Shown here in pieces: positions 34,622 to 42,637 of a DNA stretch of 54,015 nucleotides (position 1 is the stretch's first letter; each line of letters starts with the position of its first letter). Origin of the DNA: an uncultured Lachnospiraceae bacterium. GTDB lineage: Bacteria > Bacillota > Clostridia > Lachnospirales > Lachnospiraceae. The stretch is from the NCBI GenBank assembly GCA_947382625.1, contig CANDAG010000026.1:1-54015 (forward strand). Direction: 5' to 3'. The notes beneath the pieces were generated by a model. The model was not told where the DNA came from and did no database searches. It saw nothing but the letters and a program-made list of their open reading frames with translations. The translations under genes were made by a program, and so were the position numbers.

Positions 34622-35296
34622 ATGAAAAACAAGATTTTGATCGCAGATGACGAGCCGGATATTGTGATCATGCTGGCCGGTTTTTTTAAGAACAGGGGAT
34701 ACCAGGTGCTGGCTGCCTCCAATGGTTGGGAAGCACTGCGGCAGGCAGAGCGTCACCCCGATATCATCCTTTTGGATATTAACATGCCGGACATGGATGG
34801 ACTGGAAGTATGCCGCCGCATCCGGGAGCATGTGGCATGTCCCATCCTTTTTCTCACGGCAAGGATTGAGGATACGGATAAGGTAAAAGGGTTTGCCGCA
34901 GGAGGGGATGATTATATAGTTAAGCCTTTTTCCCTGACAGAGCTGGAGGCCAGAGTAGGAGCCCATTTGCGCCGGGAGGCGCGCCATAGCCTTGATACAA
35001 AATTTAAGTTTGCAGAGGAGCTGACCATTGATTTTTCAGAACGGCGTCTCTTTTACAAAGAAAAGGAGATCAAACTTACCAAAAAGGAGTTTGATATTAT
35101 AGAGCTTCTTTCCCAAAATCCGGGACAGATCTTTGACAAGGAGCGGATCTATGAGCGGGTCTGGGGATATGACAGCGAAGGGGAAAGCGCGGTGGTTGCA
35201 GAGCATGTCCGCCGGATCCGGGGAAAAATCGGGGAACATACGGACAGAGCCTATATTGATACGGTCTGGGGGTGCGGTTACAAATGGATCAAATGA
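34622..35296 (+). CDS. OmpR-family response regulator
   Basis: 224 residues. Receiver: ADDEPD, phospho-aspartate in IILLDINMPDMDGLEVC, lysine in IVKPFS. The winged-helix domain (LTKKEFDIIELLSQNPGQIFDKERIYERVWGYDSEGESAVVAEHV) closely resembles that of the LanFEG-linked regulator at 26883, so the two systems are paralogous. It overlaps its kinase gene. No transporter lies next to this pair. Confidence 0.92.
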   Translation: MKNKILIADDEPDIVIMLAGFFKNRGYQVLAASNGWEALRQAERHPDIILLDINMPDMDGLEVCRRIREHVACPILFLTARIEDTDKVKGFAAGGDDYIVKPFSLTELEARVGAHLRREARHSLDTKFKFAEELTIDFSERRLFYKEKEIKLTKKEFDIIELLSQNPGQIFDKERIYERVWGYDSEGESAVVAEHVRRIRGKIGEHTDRAYIDTVWGCGYKWIK

Positions 35297-36492
35297 AAGA
35301 AAAATTTAATAACCTGTCTCTGCGAAAAAGCTTGATACTTTATGTTGTTCTCTTTGTTTTTGCGACGATTGTGTTGTGTATGATGACGGCTGATCTGTGC
35401 AATTCCGGGGTTAACAAAATCAATGCTTCTTATCCGGCAATGGGGGAAAAATACTATCTGACCAATGAACGGGGGGAACGTCTGGGAGAGGGAAATTATA
35501 TTGGAACGGCGCCGGTTATTATGTCTGAAAAAGATATCTTTCTGACAGGGCTTTTAAAATTACTTCCCACGGTTATGACGCCTGTGTACTCTGCCCTGTG
35601 TATTCTTGCGGCTGCTTTTTTGTTTTACCGCAATCGGTTAAAAGCCCCTCTTACAGAGTTAAGAAGAGCATCGGAAAAGATTTCCCAAAATGATCTGGAT
35701 TTTGTCATTTCCTGCAGCCGGCAAGATGAGATGGGAGAGCTTTGCGCTTCCTTTGAGGGGATGCGCAAGGCTCTTGCAGGAAGCTTTTCCGAAATATGGA
35801 GAAGTATGGAAGAGAGAAAGCGTTTAAATGCGGCCTTTGCCCATGAGCTGCGCACGCCGCTGACGGTACTGAAAGGGTACACAGAAATATTGATCGGCAA
35901 TGAAGACAGGCAGGTTCAGGAAACAGCAATAACCATGAGCAGGCACTTATCCCGTATGGAGCGCTATGTGGAGAGTATGAGCAGACTGCAGCGGCTGGAG
36001 GATGTGCGGCCCGGGTTAAAGGAAGTTCCCCTGCAGTCCTTTTTGGAATCCTTATCTGAAGGTGCTGATATGCTCTGCAGACAAAACGAAAAACAGATAT
36101 TTATTGAGAACAGGACGGTGTCCCGAAAGCTTCTGGTGGATACAGAGTTTATCTTACAGGTAAGCAATAATTTGATCTCCAATGCGGTTCGTTACGCAAG
36201 GAATGGGGTGATGCTCTCCTTTGAGGAAAAACTCAGGGAAGATCAATCCATGAAAGTAGAGGATGGCGGTATTTTGCTGACGGTATCGGATGATGGACCG
36301 GGATTTCACAAAGAAATATTAAACAGGGGCATATCCCCCTATGCTACAGGCGAAAAGGGAAGTACCGGGCATTTTGGACTGGGGCTTTATATCTGTAAAA
36401 TATTTTGTGAACGCCATGGCGGTTGGCTGAAAATAGAGAATACGGATAGTGGTGCAAAGATAACAGCCTTTTTCAGGAGCGGATACTGTTAA
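35284..36492 (+). CDS. Sensor histidine kinase
   Basis: 402 residues from the ATG at 35284; an ATG at 35293, in ATGA overlap with the regulator stop, is equally possible. Membrane segments lie near residues 16-38 and 90-112 and enclose an extracellular loop of about 50 residues. A HAMP-like linker (LKAPLTELRRASEKISQNDLDF) leads to the histidine motif AAFAHELRTPLTVLKGYTEIL. The ATPase part has NNLISNAVRYA and HFGLGLYICKIFCERHGG. It pairs with the regulator upstream. The stimulus is unknown. Confidence 0.9.
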   Translation: MDQMKEKFNNLSLRKSLILYVVLFVFATIVLCMMTADLCNSGVNKINASYPAMGEKYYLTNERGERLGEGNYIGTAPVIMSEKDIFLTGLLKLLPTVMTPVYSALCILAAAFLFYRNRLKAPLTELRRASEKISQNDLDFVISCSRQDEMGELCASFEGMRKALAGSFSEIWRSMEERKRLNAAFAHELRTPLTVLKGYTEILIGNEDRQVQETAITMSRHLSRMERYVESMSRLQRLEDVRPGLKEVPLQSFLESLSEGADMLCRQNEKQIFIENRTVSRKLLVDTEFILQVSNNLISNAVRYARNGVMLSFEEKLREDQSMKVEDGGILLTVSDDGPGFHKEILNRGISPYATGEKGSTGHFGLGLYICKIFCERHGGWLKIENTDSGAKITAFFRSGYC

Positions 36493-36526
36493 AAAAGAGT
36501 CTGGACAGGGCTGAAAAATATTATTC

Positions 36527-36569
36527 TTGACATTCTGTTTTTATCAGTTAAAATAGTTCTAAAAAGAAC
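36527..36569 (+). promoter_or_regulatory. MarR gene promoter and operator
   Basis: TTGACA (36527-36532) and TAAAAT (36549-36554) are 16 nt apart. The inverted repeat GTTCT-AAAA-AGAAC (36556-36569) starts 1 bp after the -10. This is a typical place for autorepression by the MarR protein encoded directly downstream. Confidence 0.6.
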
Positions 36570-36623
36570 AAAAAACGACACCACACTTCACAAGACGGAC
36601 TGTTGATCAAAAGGAGCAATAAG

Positions 36624-37070
36624 ATGAGTATGATCCCCGTAAATCCATGGGAACACCAAAATGCGATCAAAACACTGTATGCCAAATGTGTGGAGAATGT
36701 CTGTTCCAGACATCAGATTACCCGTATGGAATTGGACATTCTTCTGTTTCTGGCGAATAACCCGTGTTATGACACGGCAACGGACATCGTGGAAATTCGG
36801 TATTTGTCCAAATCCCAGGTGTCGGCCTCCATTAAGCTTTTGGAGGAGAGGGGGTATTTGAGAAAGGAGTATGCCGCCGGTAACAGAAAGACAGCTCATT
36901 TAAAGATTTGTGAGGATGCTTCAGATCTTATTGCAGATGGAAGAAGGGCGCAGGAAAAATTTGTTGCCATCAATTTGCAGGGATTGGATCAGAAGGAGAT
37001 AGAAGGCATGAAGAGATGCTTTGATCGTATCCTAAAAAATATTAATGCCTATTTAAAGGAGGACGAGTAA
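36624..37070 (+). CDS. MarR family transcriptional regulator
   Basis: 148 residues from the ATG at 36624, with AAAGGAG 8 nt upstream. The winged helix is seen in ITRMELDILLFLANNPCYDTATDIVEIRYLSKSQVSASIKLLEERGYLRKEYAAGNRKTAHL, the usual MarR layout. It is followed after 2 nt by the TauE/SafE transporter and probably controls that shared transcript through the operator at 36556. Confidence 0.9.
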   Translation: MSMIPVNPWEHQNAIKTLYAKCVENVCSRHQITRMELDILLFLANNPCYDTATDIVEIRYLSKSQVSASIKLLEERGYLRKEYAAGNRKTAHLKICEDASDLIADGRRAQEKFVAINLQGLDQKEIEGMKRCFDRILKNINAYLKEDE

Positions 37071-37072
37071 GT

Positions 37073-37843
37073 ATGTGGTTTAAATTTTTGATCTGCTTTA
37101 TCGCGGGAATAGGGGCCGGGCTCGGCACCGGGTTTGCAGGTATGAGTGCGGCGGCGGTGATCAGCCCTATGCTGATCACTTTCCTGGGACTGCCGGCCTA
37201 TGAGGCTGTGGGGATAGCCCTTGCCAGTGACGTGTTAGCCAGTGCCGTAAGCGCCTATACCTATGGAAAGAACAAAAATCTCGATATCCGTAACGGACTG
37301 GTGATGATGATCACGGTTTTGCTCTTTACCCTGTTTGGAAGCTGGATCGCCAGTCTTGTTCCAAATACGACCATGGGAAGCTTTTCCGTTTTTATGACGC
37401 TGCTTTTGGGGATCAAATTTATCGTGAAACCGGTAATGACTACCAAAGAATCCATGGAAGCGGTGGATGGCAAAAGAAGGATCATCCAGTCGGTGGTAAG
37501 CGGCATGATGGTAGGTTTTATCTGTGGCTTCATCGGGGCAGGAGGCGGGATGATGATGCTTTTGCTTTTAACCAGCGTTCTTGGCTATGAGCTGAAAACA
37601 GCAGTGGGAACCAGTGTGTTTATTATGGCCTTTACCGCTTTTACAGGAGCGGTCAGTCATTTTACCATCGGCGGTATGCCGGATATCTGGTGTCTGATCT
37701 TTTGCGTGGCCTCAACCCTGCTGTGGGCAAGGATTGCGGCCAAGTTTGCCAATAAAGCAAGCGCTGTGACCTTAAACCGGGCGACAGGCGTGGTGCTGGC
37801 AGTTTTGGGGGCTGCCATTTTGGTGGTGAATTATGTGAAGTAA
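37073..37843 (+). CDS. TauE/SafE family anion exporter (DUF81)
   Basis: 256 residues with about eight membrane segments arranged as two related halves, each starting with a glycine-rich helix (GAGLGTGFAGMSAAAVISPML and GFICGFIGAGGGMMMLLLLT). This is the TauE/SafE pattern. Members move sulfite, sulfoacetate or other organic anions across the cytoplasmic membrane. The substrate here is unknown. It starts 2 nt after the MarR gene, so the pair is an operon. Confidence 0.88.
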   Translation: MWFKFLICFIAGIGAGLGTGFAGMSAAAVISPMLITFLGLPAYEAVGIALASDVLASAVSAYTYGKNKNLDIRNGLVMMITVLLFTLFGSWIASLVPNTTMGSFSVFMTLLLGIKFIVKPVMTTKESMEAVDGKRRIIQSVVSGMMVGFICGFIGAGGGMMMLLLLTSVLGYELKTAVGTSVFIMAFTAFTGAVSHFTIGGMPDIWCLIFCVASTLLWARIAAKFANKASAVTLNRATGVVLAVLGAAILVVNYVK

Positions 37844-37859
37844 TAGCTGTTTTGATCGG

Positions 37860-37897
37860 ATCAAACGCTGTCACGCTACGCGAGCCAGCTTATTGAT
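37860..37897. repeat. 38-bp hairpin repeat, single copy
   Basis: Same repeat as at 13232-13305: begins ATCAAACGCTG, ends CAGCTTATTGAT, with a central ACGCG. As at 13268, it directly abuts the T-run of a minus-strand terminator. Confidence 0.72.
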
Positions 37898-37940
37898 TAA
37901 AAAAGGTGCTGCTATCTCAAAAATGGGATAGCAGCACCTT
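37898..37940 (-). terminator. Terminator of the sugar operon
   Basis: AAGGTGCTGCTATC (37903-37916) and GATAGCAGCACCTT (37927-37940) form a perfect 14-bp stem with a 10-nt loop. On the minus strand it is followed by TTTTTTAATC. It lies 25 nt after the last gene of the minus-strand operon. Confidence 0.85.
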
Positions 37941-37965
37941 CCGGCTTTCATAAATTATTATCTGA

Positions 37966-38829
37966 TCACAGTTCGAACCAATCCTTGTAGCCGAGGGCGA
38001 TCAGGTTGTCACGGCTGATCTTCAGGCTTTCAAAAGGATCTCTTCCATAGGTGGAATCCTGCTCGATCAGGAAGTACTCGCTGCCGCCGGCAAGGCCTGC
38101 TTCGATGCACTCTTTAATAGGAAGATTGCCTTCGCCTACCTCTGCGAATTCTACCAGATTGTAGAAATCACCAAAGAATTTCTTCATATCCACGCCTTCT
38201 TCCGGAATCTCAACGTGAGCAATGCGGTAATCCTTTAAGTGGAGCAGACGGATACGTCCGGCATATTGCTTAATAAAGGTAACGGGATTTTCTCCGCCGC
38301 GGTGGATCCAGTGGATATCCAGCTCAAAGCCCATTTTTTTGGTGTTGTCTTTGATGATATCAAGCAGATACTGGCCGTCATATTTGACAAATTCCACATG
38401 ATGATTGTGGTAATACAGATCAATACCATGCTCGCCAAGGCGTTCTGCCATTTCGTCTGCTCTCTTTACAAAGTCGATGGCTTTTTGGCGGCTTCCCATA
38501 CAGGTGATCGGAAGCATACCGATGCGGAGCATATCTGTGTTCAGCGCTTTACAGTCATCCACGATCTTATCGAAATCCGATACCAGATATTCTCCAGGCA
38601 TACCGGCAACGGCAGGCTCTAAAGCAGCGGTATTTGCCGCAATCTTGATCCCGAATTCATCGCAGGCCTTTCTCATGCCTGACACATTTTCTTTGGTCAT
38701 GGGGATCTGGCTTACTTCCATACAGTGATAGCCCATTTCAGCGCAGGCCTTTAATGTTTCATAAGCGCCTAATTCGTCTACTTTTTGTTTGATGGTACTC
38801 ATCTGAATACCGATTAATCCTTTTTTCAT
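37966..38829 (-). CDS. Sugar phosphate isomerase/epimerase family protein (TIM barrel)
   Basis: 287 residues of the xylose-isomerase-like TIM-barrel superfamily. Metal-binding blocks are visible: YYHNHHVEF, FELDIHWIHRGG, LLHLKDYRI and a late EYFLIEQD. Such proteins isomerise, epimerise or dehydrate sugars and inosose-like keto sugars. It is the last of four genes in a minus-strand operon with two Gfo/Idh dehydrogenases, so it probably acts on a keto-sugar made by them. Exact reaction unknown. Confidence 0.85.
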   Translation of the reverse strand: MKKGLIGIQMSTIKQKVDELGAYETLKACAEMGYHCMEVSQIPMTKENVSGMRKACDEFGIKIAANTAALEPAVAGMPGEYLVSDFDKIVDDCKALNTDMLRIGMLPITCMGSRQKAIDFVKRADEMAERLGEHGIDLYYHNHHVEFVKYDGQYLLDIIKDNTKKMGFELDIHWIHRGGENPVTFIKQYAGRIRLLHLKDYRIAHVEIPEEGVDMKKFFGDFYNLVEFAEVGEGNLPIKECIEAGLAGGSEYFLIEQDSTYGRDPFESLKISRDNLIALGYKDWFEL

Positions 38830-38868
38830 ATTAAATGTGATACCTCTCTTTTAGTTGGTTTTGTACGA

Positions 38869-39870
38869 TTATACGGTTACTCTGTTTCCGGTACGGCCGG
38901 ATTCCTGGATGGCATCGATGAGACGGATGCTCATCAGAGCCTCGTGCACATGCAGATAGTTCTGGCTGTTGTTTTCAAGCGCCTCATAAAACAGATTGAT
39001 GAGCTTGCTGTGGCTGGCACCGTAATAGAATTTTGTGCCGGGCAGCTTTGCGTCCTCGCAGAGGAGCTCTTTGCCTCCGTCCTCGCGGATACGATAAAGA
39101 ATATTGTCCATGATAAGGAAAGAAGCTTTTTCCAGCTGGACAGAAATCTGCACGCTTTCGTTGGTGTAATTGGCAATGGTGGCAAGGAACATTCCGCGGG
39201 CGCCGTTTGCAAAGGAGAGTGCAGCAGCTACTGTATCCTCCACCTCGATGCCGTAATCAAGAAGCTGGGCTACGGAGGCCTTAAGGTCTTTGATCTCACC
39301 GCATAAATGGTACATCAGATCCAGAGTATGTACGGCTTGATTGATCATACAGCCGCCTCCGGCGGTATCCCATTTACCCCGCCAGGGCTGTACCTCATAG
39401 TATTCCTTCTCACGATACCAGGGAACGGTTCCCCGGATACCGGTAACCTTGCCGTATTCTCCGCCATCGATCAGGCCCTTGAGCATTTCCACCGATTCAT
39501 TGAAGCGGTTCTGGAGACAGATACCGATATGGATATCAGGATGGGCGGCTTCAAATGCCGCAAACTCTGCTCCTTCCCCGGCATTCATTGCCATTGGCTT
39601 TTCGCAGAACACGTGGGCGCCAAGCTTTGCCGCCTCCATGGCAACCGGAACATGGAGATAATGAGGCAGACAGATGTGGACTACGTCCGGTCTGACTTCA
39701 AGGATCATAGTTTTGTAATCGGTATAAAAGGGGACACCGGCAGGCGCCTCGCTGCGCCTTCCCTCGTCCGTATCACAAACGGCCACCAGGGTAATATCAG
39801 GATTACTCTCGATGGCAGCAAGATGAATGGAGGAGATCACACCCATTCCGATAATAGCTGCTTTTTTCAT
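38869..39870 (-). CDS. Gfo/Idh/MocA family oxidoreductase
   Basis: 333 residues from the ATG at 39870 (AAAGGA 6 nt upstream). An N-terminal Rossmann domain (KKAAIIGMGVISSIHLAAI) and the EKP dyad (HVFCEKPMAMNAGEG) define the family. The C-terminal barrel contains GGGCMINQAVHTLDLMYHLCG with the catalytic-region histidine. NAD(P)-dependent oxidation of a sugar or inositol hydroxyl is the usual reaction. It is in an operon with a second paralogue and two TIM-barrel isomerases. Confidence 0.9.
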   Translation of the reverse strand: MKKAAIIGMGVISSIHLAAIESNPDITLVAVCDTDEGRRSEAPAGVPFYTDYKTMILEVRPDVVHICLPHYLHVPVAMEAAKLGAHVFCEKPMAMNAGEGAEFAAFEAAHPDIHIGICLQNRFNESVEMLKGLIDGGEYGKVTGIRGTVPWYREKEYYEVQPWRGKWDTAGGGCMINQAVHTLDLMYHLCGEIKDLKASVAQLLDYGIEVEDTVAAALSFANGARGMFLATIANYTNESVQISVQLEKASFLIMDNILYRIREDGGKELLCEDAKLPGTKFYYGASHSKLINLFYEALENNSQNYLHVHEALMSIRLIDAIQESGRTGNRVTV

Positions 39871-39897
39871 ATGGATTCCTTTCATAATGTATATATT

Positions 39898-39957
39898 TGC
39901 AAATTCTTGCAGAGTTGGCCTTTGGTCAACTTGTAAAGCTGACGTAGTCAGCTTTTG
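39898..39957. repeat. Two adjacent hairpins between the dehydrogenase genes
   Basis: GTTGGCC-TTT-GGTCAAC and AAGCTGAC-GTA-GTCAGCTT lie side by side in the gap between the two Gfo/Idh genes. They could stabilise or punctuate the operon mRNA. A long U-tract is absent on the minus strand, so complete termination is not expected. Confidence 0.5.
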
Positions 39958-41151
39958 TTACCTGGTAGGGAATTTCCCTTCTTCTGCAATCTTCTTATTC
40001 AGCTCTGCCAGATAGAGATCTTCGTCCACCGGAAGCTCCACTTCTTTGCCGAGCCAGGAAGAGAGCAGGATAGCATTGGCAAGGTTTACGCCGTTGATAC
40101 CGTCAGAACCGGGAGCGAGCAAAGGCGTCTTATCCAAAATGTGCTGTGCAAAGTTCTCCATTACAGTAGTATGCTGTTTGCCCCAGCCATCGGTATTCTC
40201 AAAGGATTCAACGGTAAAGAGGCCGCCTCCTGCGGAGTTGCCGGAAACCAGTCTTGATACCTCCATCATGCTCATGGTGGCGTTCATTTCATTCTCGGAC
40301 TTGTTCAGGCGGTATACGGTAGCTGTTTTGCTGTCCTCTACTACGATCTTGCCGTTGTCTAAGTCAATCTCAAGGCGGTCGGTTCCGATCGGGTCATGGG
40401 TACAGGTGATAAAGGTACCGGTAGCGCCGTTGGGATATTCTGTAACTACAGTTACATCATTTTCAACTACGATATCTCTGTGGCAGCCATAGAGACATTT
40501 TGCGTAAACCTTATTGGGGATTCCGCAGATCCACTGCCATAAATCTAACTGGTGAGGCGCCTGGTTTACGAGAACGCCGCCGCCTTCTCCACCCCAGGTT
40601 GCACGCCAGTCACTTTGACGGTAATAGCTGTCAGGACGCCACCAGGAATTAATGATCCAGCTGGTACGGCGGAGCTCGCCCAATTCTCCGGATTCCACAA
40701 GAGCTTTAACCTTCTGATATAATACGTTGGTCCTTTGATTGAACATGATGCCAAAGGCAACATCCGGATGAGCCGCAGCGCATTCATTCATCAGACGGAC
40801 TTCCTTGGAATAAACGCCGGCAGGTTTTTCTACCAGAACGGGCATGCCGTGCTCTAAACAGTAAATTGCGATTTCAGTGTGAAGGTAATGAGGCACGGTG
40901 GTGATCACTGCATCTACATTGTCGGAAGCGATCATTTCCTTCCAATCGGTATAGAAGGGATATTCCGGATATTTTTCTTTGCACATAGCCTCCTTGGAAG
41001 GATCGGTGTCACAGAGTGCACCGAGAGCACAGTGGGGCGGACATTCCGGCGCAGGCATTCCGGGAAAGCCTGCTGCTCCCGTCAAAAATCCGGCATAAGC
41101 GCCACCCTGGGCACCGATCCCGATCAGTCCGAAACGAATTTTATCAGCCAT
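39958..41151 (-). CDS. Gfo/Idh/MocA family oxidoreductase, long form
   Basis: 397 residues. Rossmann domain with GLIGIGAQGGAYAG, the EKP motif in GMPVLVEKPAGVYSKE, and the barrel signature GGGVLVNQAPHQLDLWQWICGIP with its catalytic-region histidine. It differs from its shorter neighbour by extra segments after the nucleotide fold. The pair may catalyse oxidation and reduction of different intermediates in one sugar pathway. It is second in the minus-strand operon, after a 245-bp hairpin-rich gap. Confidence 0.9.
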   Translation of the reverse strand: MADKIRFGLIGIGAQGGAYAGFLTGAAGFPGMPAPECPPHCALGALCDTDPSKEAMCKEKYPEYPFYTDWKEMIASDNVDAVITTVPHYLHTEIAIYCLEHGMPVLVEKPAGVYSKEVRLMNECAAAHPDVAFGIMFNQRTNVLYQKVKALVESGELGELRRTSWIINSWWRPDSYYRQSDWRATWGGEGGGVLVNQAPHQLDLWQWICGIPNKVYAKCLYGCHRDIVVENDVTVVTEYPNGATGTFITCTHDPIGTDRLEIDLDNGKIVVEDSKTATVYRLNKSENEMNATMSMMEVSRLVSGNSAGGGLFTVESFENTDGWGKQHTTVMENFAQHILDKTPLLAPGSDGINGVNLANAILLSSWLGKEVELPVDEDLYLAELNKKIAEEGKFPTR

Positions 41152-41203
41152 AATAAATCCTCTTTTCTGCGCCGCTTATGTAGGAACCTGTCCGTCCCTA
41201 ACA

Positions 41204-41245
41204 TATAGTGAACGACAAAAATTTTTGTTTTTGGCGTTCACTATA
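41204..41245. repeat. 18-bp hairpin in the sugar operon gap
   Basis: Arms 41204-41221 (TATAGTGAACGACAAAAA) and 41228-41245 (TTTTTGGCGTTCACTATA) pair with one mismatch around a 6-nt loop. Next to it GGCGGAGGTG/CACCGCCGCC and CTGTGC/GCACAG form two more stems up to about 41325. Nothing coding is seen in 41152-41396. Confidence 0.55.
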
Positions 41246-41365
41246 AGTCCGTGGCGGAGGTGAAAAGCACCGCCGCCTGCCGTGTGAACGGATCCCGAAG
41301 CTGTGCAGGGCGCGGCACAGGACGGGAAGATGCAGGTATTTAATGAAAAATAGTGGTTTATACAG

Positions 41366-41396
41366 GGATGGCTTGCAAAAGCAAGCTGTCCGTTGT
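41366..41396. repeat. Dispersed hairpin repeat, third copy
   Basis: GGATGGCTTGC pairs with GCAAGCTGTCC and is followed by GTTGT. It is related to the two copies at 24401-24470. It touches the stop codon of the first sugar-operon gene, so it may protect the 3' end of that message. Confidence 0.55.
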
Positions 41397-42272
41397 TTAA
41401 ATAGTATCCAGAATATCGCAAAGGGTCCGGTACTGCATGGTATATCCATCCGCACCGTTCTTTGCCTTGTTGGTCTTGATGATATTCTCTGCGGCAGTGG
41501 TCTCTAAGGATGACAGAGAGTCAAAAAGTACCAGATGAGGCTCTAAGGTAAGGAAGCCTTCGTAGCCCTCATCCCGAATGGCTCTTGTCAGAAGTTCTTT
41601 GATCTTGCCCTCGCCGGTTCCACAGACTACATTTTCGTTGTCAGTGGATACCGCATCCTTGATATGGATGTAGATCACATATTCATGCAAAAGCTCCCAG
41701 CATTTTTCGGTGTCTTCACCGCACTGTACAAAATTTGCAAAGTCAAAGGCGCTTTTAAAGCAGGGGTCTTTCAGGCTTTCCATCAGATCCAGACACCGGG
41801 TTCCGATATCGCCGTAAATTTCCTTTTCGTTTTCGTGGATCAGGATAACATCATATTTCTTAGCCACGTCGATGAATTTCCGGAGCTTGTTCAAAACCGA
41901 TTCACGGTAATCAGAAGGGTCTGCACCCTCCGGGATGAAAAAGCTGAACATACGGATATAGCGGCAGTCAAGTACCTTGCAGATCTGGCAGAGAGTGTCC
42001 AGCTGTGTAAGCTGCCGGGCGAAGCCCTCCTCGTCTTCAATGCCTACTTTTCCGATGGGGGAACCGATGGAGGAGACCTTCACACCGGCCTGGGTAAGTT
42101 TTGGCAGGATCTGCTGGCGGATCTCATCTACAGAATAATCCGCGATCCCTTTTCCGTCTGCGGAGCGGAGAGAAATATAATTCATCCCCAGTTCGGTTAC
42201 CGTCTTTAACTGTGCGTCAAAGTCGGAACAGATCTCGTCCGCGAAACCGGAAATTAAAATCTTGTTCTTCAT
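41397..42272 (-). CDS. Sugar phosphate isomerase/epimerase family protein (TIM barrel)
   Basis: 291 residues. Xylose-isomerase-like TIM barrel with likely metal ligands in VILIHENEKEIYGD, KSAFDFANFVQCG, YIHIKDAVSTDN and FLTLEPHLVLFD. It is the first gene of the four-gene minus-strand sugar operon and is only distantly similar to the last one, so the two should act on different intermediates. The final gene-proximal bases carry a hairpin repeat. Reaction unknown beyond the superfamily. Confidence 0.85.
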   Translation of the reverse strand: MKNKILISGFADEICSDFDAQLKTVTELGMNYISLRSADGKGIADYSVDEIRQQILPKLTQAGVKVSSIGSPIGKVGIEDEEGFARQLTQLDTLCQICKVLDCRYIRMFSFFIPEGADPSDYRESVLNKLRKFIDVAKKYDVILIHENEKEIYGDIGTRCLDLMESLKDPCFKSAFDFANFVQCGEDTEKCWELLHEYVIYIHIKDAVSTDNENVVCGTGEGKIKELLTRAIRDEGYEGFLTLEPHLVLFDSLSSLETTAAENIIKTNKAKNGADGYTMQYRTLCDILDTI

Positions 42273-42637
42273 AATTTAGTTTCCTTTCCCAATACGATTA
42301 ACGGCACAACACCGTTTGCTATAATATAGAGTAACACATAAAAGCAAAATTTACGAGGAAAATATTTGTATTTTTTAGTAAATTATTTATAAAATTGTAA
42401 TATGGAAGAGACAGAGACTTGTATTATATGCACATAGACAGAGGCTTGGCGATATGTCTTTATCTATGGGATTTTGTTGAAATTAACTTCGCTCTGCAAA
42501 AACATATAGAGTCCGTTTTTTGGGACACACGTTGTGCTATTCTTATCCTGTAAAGAAAATATTTTAAAAAGAAACAAAAGATGCTATGCTGAAGGAAGCG
42601 TTATGCAAATGACACAGGACGGATGGAGGGTGAGTAA
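42273..42637. other. Divergent intergenic region, 365 bp
   Basis: AT-rich gap between the sugar operon and the GIY-YIG gene. On the minus strand a weak promoter (TTGCTT, then an ATTATAG region) lies near 42318-42347, and AACGG/CCGTT (42300-42304 and 42312-42316) form a small inverted repeat that could be an operator. No gene was found. Confidence 0.4.
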
